Positions 25,602-33,852 of a stretch of DNA of 64,000 bases are shown here, piece after piece. The stretch's first letter is position 1. Each line of letters opens with the position of its first letter. The stretch is taken from assembly GCF_001427825.1 (NCBI RefSeq), contig NZ_LMGT01000006.1:124001-188000 (forward strand), written 5' to 3'. The position numbers and the translations under genes were made by a program. The notes beneath the pieces are model-generated. The model ran no database searches. It was given only the letters and a program-made list of their open reading frames with translations, and had not been told where the DNA came from. The stretch is from Brevundimonas sp. Root608. GTDB taxonomy: Bacteria > Pseudomonadota > Alphaproteobacteria > Caulobacterales > Caulobacteraceae.

Positions 25602-26783
25602 ATGTCCGATCCCGTCGTCATCGTCTCCTTCGCCCGCACCCCGATGGGCGGATTCCAGGGCGCCCTGTCCGGCGTCAAGGCGACCGAGCTGGGCGCGATC
25701 GCGGTGCGGGCCGCGGTGGAGCGGGCGGGCGTTCCGCCGGCGAAGGTCGAGCAGATCTACATGGGCTGCGTCCTGCCGGCCGGCCTGGGCCAGGCTCCGG
25801 CGCGCCAGGCCGCGATCGGCGCGGGCCTCGGCCAGCATGTCGAGGCGACCACGGTCAACAAGATGTGCGGCTCGGGTCTGCAGGCGGTGATGATGGCCTC
25901 GGACTCGCTGGCCGCCGGCAGCGCCGACGTCATCGTGGCGGGCGGCATGGAGTCGATGTCCGGCGCCCCCTATCTGATGACCAAGCACCGCGGCGGCGCC
26001 CGGATCGGCCACGATGTCATCGTCGACAGCATGTATATGGACGGGCTGGAGGACGCCTACACCCCCGGCAAGCTGATGGGGGCGTTCGCCGAGGACTCGG
26101 CCCGGACCTATCAGTTCACCCGCGAGGCCCAGGACGAATACGCGCTGGAGAGCCTGAGCCGCGCGCTGGAGGCCATCGCCTCGGGCGCGTTCAAGGCCGA
26201 GATCACGCCCGTCGAGGTCACCTCGCGCAAGGGCGTCGTCACGGTCGCCGAGGACGAACAGCCGGGCAAGGCCATGCCGGAGAAGATTCCGAACCTGAAA
26301 CCCGCCTTCTCGAAGGACGGCACCATCACCGCCGCCAACGCCAGCTCGATCTCGGACGGCGCCGCCGCCCTGGTGATGACGCGCGAGAGCGTGGCGCGCG
26401 CGCTGGGCCTGCCGGTCATCGCCCGCATCGTCAGCCACGCGGCCCACGCCCATGAGCCGGGCCTGTTCACCACCGCCCCCGTTCCGGCCATGCAGAAGGC
26501 GCTGAAGAAGGCCGGCTGGTCGGTCGAGGACGTCGACCTGTGGGAGATCAACGAAGCCTTCGCCGTGGTGGCCATGATCGCCATGCGCGACCTGGGCATC
26601 GACCGGGCGAAGCTGAACGTCAACGGCGGCGCCACGGCCCTGGGCCATCCGATCGGCGCGTCCGGCGCGCGCGTCCTGACCACCCTGCTGGCGGCGCTTC
26701 AGGCGCGCGGCGGGAAAAAGGGCATGGCCAGCCTGTGCATCGGCGGCGGCGAGGCCGTGGCCGTGGCGGTGGAGCTGGTCTGA
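25602..26783 (+). CDS. Acetyl-CoA C-acyltransferase (thiolase)
   Basis: The protein has 393 residues, full length. The acyl-accepting Cys is C89 in NKMCGSGLQAV. The HPIGASGAR block provides the active-site His, and SLCIGGGEAVAVA the second Cys. In most thiolases the last block reads GGG(M/Q)G; here Glu-Ala replaces it, a small variation. It condenses two acetyl-CoA or cleaves acetoacetyl-CoA, fitting scoAB at 5 kb though far from it. The ATG at 25602 has AAGG upstream. Confidence 0.93.
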   Translation: MSDPVVIVSFARTPMGGFQGALSGVKATELGAIAVRAAVERAGVPPAKVEQIYMGCVLPAGLGQAPARQAAIGAGLGQHVEATTVNKMCGSGLQAVMMASDSLAAGSADVIVAGGMESMSGAPYLMTKHRGGARIGHDVIVDSMYMDGLEDAYTPGKLMGAFAEDSARTYQFTREAQDEYALESLSRALEAIASGAFKAEITPVEVTSRKGVVTVAEDEQPGKAMPEKIPNLKPAFSKDGTITAANASSISDGAAALVMTRESVARALGLPVIARIVSHAAHAHEPGLFTTAPVPAMQKALKKAGWSVEDVDLWEINEAFAVVAMIAMRDLGIDRAKLNVNGGATALGHPIGASGARVLTTLLAALQARGGKKGMASLCIGGGEAVAVAVELV

Positions 26784-26905
26784 CCGGCGGCCTTCGGGCG
26801 CGCGTCACGGCTGGATTACGCAGACTTAATCTTCGTCGCCTTGTTCCCCCGCCCTCGCCCGTTAAGGTTCGCGCGGGCTTTTCAGACAGCGGGCGGGTGT
26901 TTCGT

Positions 26906-29302
26906 ATGCGGATCGGTTTGTTGCTGGCGTCAGCCGCCGGCGTTTCCCTGATGGCCTCGGCCGCCCTGGCCCAGCAGAGCATCGGGCCGATCGACCAGTC
27001 GAGGGGAACGTTCGAGGACAAGTTCCGCCAGTTCGAGGGCGAGGACTGGCCGACCCCCACCGACTACCGCAGCGCCTCCGGGGCGCCGGGCCACCGCTAC
27101 TGGCAGCAGCAGGTCGACTACGACATCGACGTGTCGCTTGACGAGGCGCGCCGGACGCTGACGGGCCGCGAGGCGGTGACCTACACCAACCATTCGCCGG
27201 ACGCGCTCGGCTATCTGTGGCTGCTGCTGGACCAGCAGAACTATCGCCGCAACTCGCTGGCCGAGCGCAGCCGCACCTATTCGGCGTCCGAGACCGTCAG
27301 CGTGAACGAGATCCTCCGGGTCCAGCGCATGCAGGGCTGGGAGGGCGGCTTCAACGACCTGAAGGTCACCGGCCCGGACGGCGGGGCCCTGCCCTTCACC
27401 ATCGTCGATTCGATGATGCGGATCGAACTGCCGCGTCCGCTGGCGACGGGCCAGAGCTTCGCCTTCAGCATCGACTTCAGCCTGCCCCTGCCCGAGACGA
27501 ACGTGGTCGGCGGCCGGAGCGGCTACGAGTGTTTCACCAAGCCGGGCGAGGACGGCAACTGCCTGTTCCTGGCCGCCCAGTGGTTCCCGCGCCTGGCGGT
27601 CTATTCCGACTATGAAGGCTGGCACAACGCCCAGTTCCTGGGCGCCGGCGAGTTCACGCTGGAGTTCGGCGACTACGACGTCTCGATCACCGCGCCGTCC
27701 GACCACGTCGTCGCCGCGACGGGCGAGCTGCAGAACCCGGACATCCTGAGCGCCGCCCAGCGGGCGCGACTGGCCGAGGCCCGCACGGCCGACGCGCCGG
27801 TCTATATCGTCACCCCCGCCGAGGCCGCCGCCGCCGAGGCCAGCCCCGCCCGGTCCGGCGTCCGCACCTGGAATTTCAGCGCCGACAACGTCCGCGACTT
27901 CGGCTGGGCCTCGAGCCGCAAATTCATCTGGGACGCCATGGGCGTCGAACAGCAGAGCGCCGAGCATCCGGTGGTAATGGCCATGTCCTTCTTCCCCAAG
28001 GAGGCCCGGCCGCTGTGGGACGCCTATTCGACCCGGTCGATCGCCCACACCCTCGACGTCTACAACCAGTTCGCCTTCACCTACCCCTATCCGACCGCCC
28101 AGTCGGTCAACGGCCCGGTCGGCGGGATGGAATATCCGATGATCACCTTCAACGGGCCGCGCCCGGTGCGGGGCGACGACGGCCGCCTGACCTATTCCGA
28201 AAGGGCCAAGAACGGCCTGATCGGCGTGGTCATCCACGAGGTCGGCCACACCTATTTCCCGATGATCGTCAACTCGGACGAGCGCCAGTGGACGTGGATG
28301 GACGAGGGGCTGAACAGCTTCCTGCAGTTCGAGGCCGAAAAGCTGTGGGACCACGAATTCCCGGCCCGGGGGGAGCCGAAGGACATCGTCGAATACATGG
28401 TCAGCCAGGACCAGGTGCCGGTGATGACCAACTCGGATTCGCTGCTGCAGTTCGGCAACAACGCCTACGCCAAGCCGGCCACCGCCCTGGTGATCCTGCG
28501 TGAGACGGTGCTGGGCCGCGAGCTGTTCGACCGCGCCTTCCGCGAATACGCACAGCGCTGGGCCTTCAAGCGGCCGACGCCCTATGACTTCTTCCGCACC
28601 ATGGAGGAGAGCTCGGGCGTCGATCTGGACTGGTTCTGGCGCGGCTGGTTCTACTCGACCGACCACGTCGACATCTCGCTGGAGGGCGTGACCGCCGCGA
28701 CGCTGGAATCGACCGATCCGGAAGCGCGCGCCCGCGCCGCCCGCGAGCGCTTCGAGGCCGAGCCGGGGTCGCTCACCGCGGCCCGGAACCAGGACATCGA
28801 GACGATGGTCGAGCGCGATCCCGCCACGCGCGACTTCTACAACCAGACCGACCGGTTCACCGTCACGGCCCAGCAGCGCCGCGACGCCGAAAGCGCCGCC
28901 CGCCGCGCCGACGCCGACCGCCGCGCGGCGCAGGGTTTCGACGACAACATCTATCGCTTCACCTTCAAGAACGTCGGCGGTCTGGTCATGCCGGTGATCC
29001 TGAAGCTGACCTGGGCCGATGGCTCGGACGAGACGGTGCGCATCCCGGCCGAGGTCTGGCGCCGCAACAGCCAGCAGGTCGTCTGGCAGTGGGTGTCGCC
29101 GAAGACGCTGGTCTCGGCCGAGATCGATCCGCTGCTGGAGACGGCCGACGCCAACCGCGGCAACAACGTCTTCCCGCGCCGCATCGACGAGCGGACCCTG
29201 CGCCTCTCGCCCGCCCCGCCGCCCGGAGAGAACCGGATGCGAGATTCCGACGTGGAGGTCAGCCCGGACTCGACCGCCGCCCGGGTGCGCCGTCCTTCCT
29301 GA
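26906..29302 (+). CDS. Secreted M1-family metallopeptidase
   Basis: The protein has 798 residues. A signal peptide (1-22) ends ALAQ. The zinc site HEVGH is at 444-448, with the third ligand E467 in WMDEGLNSF, giving the HExxH-x18-E spacing of the gluzincin M1 clan. GGMEYPMI just before is the usual exopeptidase substrate loop (GxMEN in classical members). The C-terminal 250 residues are less conserved. It likely trims peptides in the periplasm. The start at 26906 is the first ATG before the signal peptide. Confidence 0.92.
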   Translation: MRIGLLLASAAGVSLMASAALAQQSIGPIDQSRGTFEDKFRQFEGEDWPTPTDYRSASGAPGHRYWQQQVDYDIDVSLDEARRTLTGREAVTYTNHSPDALGYLWLLLDQQNYRRNSLAERSRTYSASETVSVNEILRVQRMQGWEGGFNDLKVTGPDGGALPFTIVDSMMRIELPRPLATGQSFAFSIDFSLPLPETNVVGGRSGYECFTKPGEDGNCLFLAAQWFPRLAVYSDYEGWHNAQFLGAGEFTLEFGDYDVSITAPSDHVVAATGELQNPDILSAAQRARLAEARTADAPVYIVTPAEAAAAEASPARSGVRTWNFSADNVRDFGWASSRKFIWDAMGVEQQSAEHPVVMAMSFFPKEARPLWDAYSTRSIAHTLDVYNQFAFTYPYPTAQSVNGPVGGMEYPMITFNGPRPVRGDDGRLTYSERAKNGLIGVVIHEVGHTYFPMIVNSDERQWTWMDEGLNSFLQFEAEKLWDHEFPARGEPKDIVEYMVSQDQVPVMTNSDSLLQFGNNAYAKPATALVILRETVLGRELFDRAFREYAQRWAFKRPTPYDFFRTMEESSGVDLDWFWRGWFYSTDHVDISLEGVTAATLESTDPEARARAARERFEAEPGSLTAARNQDIETMVERDPATRDFYNQTDRFTVTAQQRRDAESAARRADADRRAAQGFDDNIYRFTFKNVGGLVMPVILKLTWADGSDETVRIPAEVWRRNSQQVVWQWVSPKTLVSAEIDPLLETADANRGNNVFPRRIDERTLRLSPAPPPGENRMRDSDVEVSPDSTAARVRRPS

Positions 29303-29312
29303 GGAACCGACC

Positions 29313-29837
29313 GTGTTCAAGCACGCCCTGTTGACCGCCGCCCTCATCGCCGGCCTGGCCTCGCCGGCCGCGGCTCACCGCGGCCATTCGGGGCTGACAG
29401 TGATCGAGATCGATCCGGCCTCGGGCGCCGTCGCGGTGACGCACCGGTTCGCGGCCCATGACGTGGAGCCGGCCCTCGTTTCAATCGCGCCGGACGCCCA
29501 GCCGTCGCTGGACGATCCGCGCGCCGTCGCCCGTCTGGAGGCGCATCTGGGACGGCGGTTCCGCCTGTCCGTGGACGGCGCGGCGGTTCCGGTGAGTCAT
29601 ACGGGCACCCGCCTCGCCGGCGACAACGTCCGGGTCGAATTCAGCGGCGCCACCAGCGACCGCGACATCGCCCGGGTCACCGTCGACCTGGACTTCTTCC
29701 CGGGCGTGCACGACGACCAGGAACAGCAGGTCAATGTCCGTCTCAACGGCGTGACGCGGACGGTGGTGTTCCGGCCGGGGTCGCGGGCGCAGACGCTGAC
29801 GTTCGGACCGGCCCCGGACGGCGCTCGCCAGCCATAA
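29313..29837 (+). CDS. DUF6702-like exported protein
   Basis: The protein has 174 residues from GTG 29313, with GAGGAA ahead, which overlaps the stop of the M1 peptidase gene. A signal peptide (about 1-19) ends PAAA. A His-rich start (HRGHSG) and the pattern VTHRFAAHDVEPAL match DUF6702 proteins, which commonly sit directly behind an M1 peptidase gene. It probably works in the periplasm with the peptidase. Biochemical role is unknown. Confidence 0.75.
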   Translation: MFKHALLTAALIAGLASPAAAHRGHSGLTVIEIDPASGAVAVTHRFAAHDVEPALVSIAPDAQPSLDDPRAVARLEAHLGRRFRLSVDGAAVPVSHTGTRLAGDNVRVEFSGATSDRDIARVTVDLDFFPGVHDDQEQQVNVRLNGVTRTVVFRPGSRAQTLTFGPAPDGARQP

Positions 29838-29973
29838 GGCGGACCAAGCCGGTGCGGCCGAGGCCGATCACGATCATTGCATCGCTCCGGTTTTGCGAAC
29901 GATTCTCAGGTTTGCGCGGATGACCCGCCCATGGCAAGCCCCGAACCGGATGGCGGCTGAGCGGAGCACCACA

Positions 29974-30312
29974 ATGCGTGAAGACGGAAAGCTGGATTAT
30001 CTCGAACTGCCCGGCGGCGCCCTGGGCGCGGTGAAGGCCTTCTACGGCGCGGCCTTCGGCTGGACCTTCCAGGACTATGGGCCCTCCTATGCGGCCTTCG
30101 ACCAGGGGTTGGAGGGCGGTTTCGACGCGGACGCCGAGGCCGGTCGCCCGCCCCTGCCCGTCCTGTTCACCCATGACCTCGAGGCGATGGCCGCCCGGGT
30201 CGAGGCGGCGGGCGGCGTGATCGTCAAGCCGATCTTCGCCTTCCCGGGCGGCCGCCGGTTCCATTTCCGCGATCCGGCCGGCAACGAACTGGCCGTGTGG
30301 TCGGAGAGCTGA
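29974..30312 (+). CDS. VOC/glyoxalase-family protein
   Basis: The protein has 112 residues, one VOC domain. LDYLELPGGALGAVKAFYG at the start and RFHFRDPAGNELAVWSE at the end give the usual paired beta-alpha-beta-beta-beta repeats and the C-terminal Glu metal ligand. I placed the start at ATG 29974, with GGAG ahead; the open frame before it has no ribosome site. The substrate cannot be predicted. Confidence 0.88.
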   Translation: MREDGKLDYLELPGGALGAVKAFYGAAFGWTFQDYGPSYAAFDQGLEGGFDADAEAGRPPLPVLFTHDLEAMAARVEAAGGVIVKPIFAFPGGRRFHFRDPAGNELAVWSES

Positions 30313-30319
30313 CGCCTGC

Positions 30320-31129
30320 CTAGCGCAGGTCGACCGACTGGGCGATCTGCTCGGCCAGGGCGCGGTCGGCGCCGTCCAGGCTCATGGTCCAGACGTGGAT
30401 TTCACGCGGGGCGTCGGGGCGCTGGAACAGGTGCTCCAGGGCGTGACGCACGCCGTCCTCGGTCGAGACCACCGAGGCGCGGCCGCCCGCCTCGACCATC
30501 TGGCCGCTGTAGATCGGGAACTGCGACGCGGGCCCGGCATAGATCATGACGAAGGACTGGCCGCCGCGACGGATCGTGTAGATGCGGAAGTCCGGCCCCG
30601 GCCGGCCCGTCACCATCTCGAACCCCGCCGGCAGGGTCACGGAAAACGGCAGGGCCGCGCGGGCGCCGGCGTCGAGGACGGCGACGGTGGATACGCCGGG
30701 CGACGGAGGCGGCGATGCGGGCTCCGGCGTCGCGACCGGACTGGCGGCGGGCGGAGTCGCGGCGGGGGCGGACGCCGGGGGGGCGGCGGCATGGGCGGGG
30801 GCCGGCGTGAGGGCGGCCGGAGCCGCAACAGGTCGGGGCGTGGCCGCCGACGGGGTTGCGACGGGCGGCGAAGCCATGGCGGGCGCGGCGACGGGGCGCG
30901 TGATGACCGGGGCAGGCGTCGGCGTCGGCGTTGTCGCGGGAACAGCGGCGGGCGGCGGGCTTGCGGGGGCCGTCGCCGGGACCGGGGCGATGTAGGCGGC
31001 GGGAACGGGCGGGCCGCTGTTCAGGTCGCGGGTCAGGTCGCTGCCGGGCGCCGGCGTCGGAGGGGTCTGGGCATGGGCGGCGCCGGCGAGCGAGAGCAGG
31101 ACGGCGGTGGTAAGCAGCTGGACTTTCAT
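30320..31129 (-). CDS. Exported Pro/Ala-rich protein of unknown function
   Basis: The protein has 269 residues. A signal peptide ends near residue 20 (AHA-QT). Residues 22-150 are an almost pure Ala/Pro/Thr linker, of the kind that spans the periplasm. The globular C-terminus (about 150-269) includes FSVTLPAGFEMVTGRPGPDF and is of no family I recognise. It follows the oxidase operon 18 bp after the DUF2474 gene on the same strand, so it might be part of the same transcript. No function is claimed. Confidence 0.6.
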   Translation of the reverse strand: MKVQLLTTAVLLSLAGAAHAQTPPTPAPGSDLTRDLNSGPPVPAAYIAPVPATAPASPPPAAVPATTPTPTPAPVITRPVAAPAMASPPVATPSAATPRPVAAPAALTPAPAHAAAPPASAPAATPPAASPVATPEPASPPPSPGVSTVAVLDAGARAALPFSVTLPAGFEMVTGRPGPDFRIYTIRRGGQSFVMIYAGPASQFPIYSGQMVEAGGRASVVSTEDGVRHALEHLFQRPDAPREIHVWTMSLDGADRALAEQIAQSVDLR

Positions 31130-31147
31130 GAGCCCGACCTTCGCGCC

Positions 31148-31315
31148 TCAGCCCGCGAACGGCAAGGCCCTGAGCGCATAGGCGACGACGGCCGTCACCC
31201 CCGAGCCCGCCACGGCCAGGCCGACGAACCAGGCCAGCCGCCGCCACAGGGGACCACTGTCCTCGCCCGGCTCAGGGGGTGGTTCGGGCCTAATGATGAT
31301 AGCCGGCGTCCGCAT
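31148..31315 (-). CDS. DUF2474-like small membrane protein of the bd/CIO oxidase
   Basis: The protein has 55 residues. It has one membrane helix at about 27-50 preceded by PLWRRLAWFVGL, the typical DUF2474 opening. Its ATG at 31315 lies inside the last codons of cydB, read in another frame, so the two genes overlap by 26 bp. DUF2474 proteins accompany cyanide-insensitive bd-type oxidases and may be CydX-like assembly subunits. The gene is short and easily missed. Confidence 0.7.
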   Translation of the reverse strand: MRTPAIIIRPEPPPEPGEDSGPLWRRLAWFVGLAVAGSGVTAVVAYALRALPFAG

Positions 31316-32324
31316 CCATCTTGCCGCGGAAGACCCAGTAGACCCAGCCGGTGTAGCCGAGGATCAGCGGCAGGATGGCCGCCGTGCCCACCAGCATCAG
31401 GGCCAGGGCGTTGTCGGGGGCCGCGGCCTGCCGGAAGTCGATGTCATAGGGGACGATCGACGGCATGAAGCTGGCCGCCAGGCCCAGATAGCCCGACAGA
31501 AAGACCACCATGGCGCCTACGAACGGCCAGCGGTGCGAGCCCTTGCGGGCCATGGCGAAAACCACGGCGAGGCCGGCGAGGCCGAGGACCGGAATGGCCA
31601 GCAGGGGGGCCAAGGTCGCCCAGTCGACGGCCAGGCCGGCGGAGGCGTCGAAGCCCCAACGGTCGGCGATGCGCGGATGGACGAACAGGGTGGCGACACT
31701 GACGGCCGCCAGCAGCACGGCCACGCCCGCGGCGCTGATCAGGGTCCAGCGCTTCGCGTCCCCGTGCAGGTTGTCGGAGGTCTTCATCATCAGCCAGGTC
31801 CCGCCCAGAAGGGCGTAGCCGACGACGATGCCCGCCGCGACCAGCAGGGTGTAGGGGGTCAGCCAGTCGAACGGGCCGCCGGCGAAGCGGTTGTCCGCGA
31901 CGGTCACGCCCTGGATGAAGCCGCCCAGGATCAGTCCTTGGGCGAGGGCCGTCAGGATCGAGCCCCCGGCGAACATCTGGGTCCAGAATTTGCGACCCCG
32001 GTTGCGGGCCCGAAAGCGGAATTCGAAGGCCACGCCGCGCAGGATCAGTCCGGCCAGCATCAGCAGCACCGGCAGGTATAGCGCCGGCATCAGCACCGAA
32101 TAGGCCAGCGGAAACGCCGCCAGCAGGCCGCCCCCGCCCAGCACCAGCCAGGTCTCGTTGCCGTCCCAGACCGGGGCGATGGTGTTCATCATCACGTCCC
32201 GCTCCTCCTTCGACTTCGCGAAGGGGAACAGAATGCCGACGCCGAGGTCGAAGCCGTCGAGGGTGACGTAGAGGAGGACGGCCGTGGCGATCAGCCCGGC
32301 CCAGATCAGTTGCAGGTCCAGCAT
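31290..32324 (-). CDS. cydB: Cytochrome bd-type (CIO) quinol oxidase subunit II
   Basis: The protein has 344 residues. About eight or nine membrane helices are visible. TLDGFDLGVGILFPF and WDGNETWLVLGGGGLLAAFP are the classical subunit II blocks. It pairs with CydA in the inner membrane and supports quinol oxidation with oxygen reduction. The ATG at 32324 shares its A with the cydA stop (TGATG). cioB is an equally fair name, given the short-loop CydA and DUF2474 partner. Confidence 0.93.
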   Translation of the reverse strand: MLDLQLIWAGLIATAVLLYVTLDGFDLGVGILFPFAKSKEERDVMMNTIAPVWDGNETWLVLGGGGLLAAFPLAYSVLMPALYLPVLLMLAGLILRGVAFEFRFRARNRGRKFWTQMFAGGSILTALAQGLILGGFIQGVTVADNRFAGGPFDWLTPYTLLVAAGIVVGYALLGGTWLMMKTSDNLHGDAKRWTLISAAGVAVLLAAVSVATLFVHPRIADRWGFDASAGLAVDWATLAPLLAIPVLGLAGLAVVFAMARKGSHRWPFVGAMVVFLSGYLGLAASFMPSIVPYDIDFRQAAAPDNALALMLVGTAAILPLILGYTGWVYWVFRGKMDADAGYHH

Positions 32325-33760
32325 CAGGCGCCCTCCCCCCCGTTCGAGTCTCCGGGTGTCGTGTCCTCGGGCGCCTTGGCCAGCGGCGAGCCGGGGGCGC
32401 GATCCTGCCGCGGCGCGGGCTCGGCGAGAGCGGCGACCGGACCCTCGGCCATCAGCCTGAGGATGAAGACGGCGCCCGCGGTGAAGACGATGGCGTAGAC
32501 GACCATGTAGGCGATCAGGCTGAAGGCCACCTCGCCGGCGGTCACCGGCGAGACGGCGTCGCGGGTGCGGAGGACGCCGTAGACGACCCAGGGCTGGCGG
32601 CCGACCTCGGTGACCATCCATCCGGCAAGCACGGCGATGAAGCCTGACGGTCCCATGGCCACGCACCAGCGCAGGAACCAGCGGCTGTCGAACAGCCGGC
32701 GTCGCCAGATCAGCAAGGCTCCGACCCCGCCTAGGGCGATCATCAACAGGCCCAGCCCGACCATGATGCGGAAGCCGAAGAAGGGTATGAAGGGCGGCGG
32801 CTGGTCCTCGCGCGACCAGGCGTCGAGGCCCTGGATGACCTCGTCCTTCGGCACGTTCTGGATCCAGTTGCCCACGCCCGGGACGGAGACCTGGAAATGG
32901 TTCTTTTGCGCGTCGCGGTCGGGGATGCCGAACAGGTGCAGCGGCTGGTCGGCGCGGGTCTGCCAGTAGCCTTCGATGGCGGCGGTCTTGGCCGGCTGGT
33001 GCTCATGGGCGACCACGCCCGACCAGTGGCCGGCGACGAGTTGAAGCGGGGCGACGACGGCGATCATTCCGATGGCCATGACCAGGGCTATGCGGCTTTC
33101 GGTCCAGCCTGTCGCCAGCGGTCCGTTCCGCTCCTTGAGCACGCGCCAGGCCGAGGCGCCGCCGACGACGGCGGCGGTGGTCAGAAAGGCGGCGAGCAGC
33201 ATGTGGGTCAGCCGCGACGGGAAGCTGGGATTGAAGATGACCTGCATGAAGTCGGTGGCCTGGAACCGCCCGTCGGCCATGATCTCGAAGCCTTGCGGCG
33301 TCTGCATCCAGCTGTTGGCCGACAGGATCCAGAAGGCCGAGATGGTCGTGCCGACGGCGACGAGACAGGTGGCCGTGAAATGCAGCTTCGGCCCCACCTT
33401 CTTCCAGCCGAACAGCATGACGCCCAGGAACGACGCCTCGAGGAAGAAGGCGGTCAGAACCTCATAGGCAAGCAGGGGGCCGATGACGCCGCCCGTCAGG
33501 CGGATGAATTCGGACCAGTTGGTGCCGAACTGATAGCTCAGCACCACGCCCGAGACGACGCCCATGCCGAAGCTGAGAGCGAAGATCTTGACCCAGAAAA
33601 GGTAGAGGACCTTGAAGGCGTCCCGCTTCGTCCACAGCCACAGGCCTTCGAGCACGGCCAGGAACGCCGCCAGGCCGATGGTGAAGGCCGGGAACAGGAT
33701 ATGGAAGGCGATGGTGAAGGCGAACTGCAATCGCGACAGCAGCAACGCGTCGAGTTCCAC
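32324..33760 (-). CDS. cydA: Cytochrome bd-type (CIO) quinol oxidase subunit I
   Basis: The protein has 478 residues. H20 in FAFTIAFHILFPAF is the expected high-spin heme ligand, and RLTHMLLAAF carries the low-spin heme His. VVAHEHQPAKTAAIEGYW begins the quinol-binding loop, and VTEVGRQPW follows. The Q-loop is the short type, as in cyanide-insensitive CIO oxidases. The C-terminal 40 residues are a Pro/Ala tail. The oxidase reduces oxygen with little proton pumping and works at low oxygen or under cyanide, nitric oxide or sulfide stress. No dedicated regulator is next to it. Confidence 0.94.
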   Translation of the reverse strand: MELDALLLSRLQFAFTIAFHILFPAFTIGLAAFLAVLEGLWLWTKRDAFKVLYLFWVKIFALSFGMGVVSGVVLSYQFGTNWSEFIRLTGGVIGPLLAYEVLTAFFLEASFLGVMLFGWKKVGPKLHFTATCLVAVGTTISAFWILSANSWMQTPQGFEIMADGRFQATDFMQVIFNPSFPSRLTHMLLAAFLTTAAVVGGASAWRVLKERNGPLATGWTESRIALVMAIGMIAVVAPLQLVAGHWSGVVAHEHQPAKTAAIEGYWQTRADQPLHLFGIPDRDAQKNHFQVSVPGVGNWIQNVPKDEVIQGLDAWSREDQPPPFIPFFGFRIMVGLGLLMIALGGVGALLIWRRRLFDSRWFLRWCVAMGPSGFIAVLAGWMVTEVGRQPWVVYGVLRTRDAVSPVTAGEVAFSLIAYMVVYAIVFTAGAVFILRLMAEGPVAALAEPAPRQDRAPGSPLAKAPEDTTPGDSNGGEGA

Positions 33761-33852
33761 GGCTCCATGTCCTCACTGACCTAGGGGATCACAAATGACC
33801 CTCCCCGGCCGCGGTGTCCACATCCGAAGCGCCGCGCGGCGCTTCGCCGCGA

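Noticed and set aside
26930-29347. An 805-codon open frame antisense to the M1 peptidase
   Set aside because: The plus strand has a signal peptide and an intact zinc motif; the antisense product has only low-complexity Gly/Val/Arg sequence.
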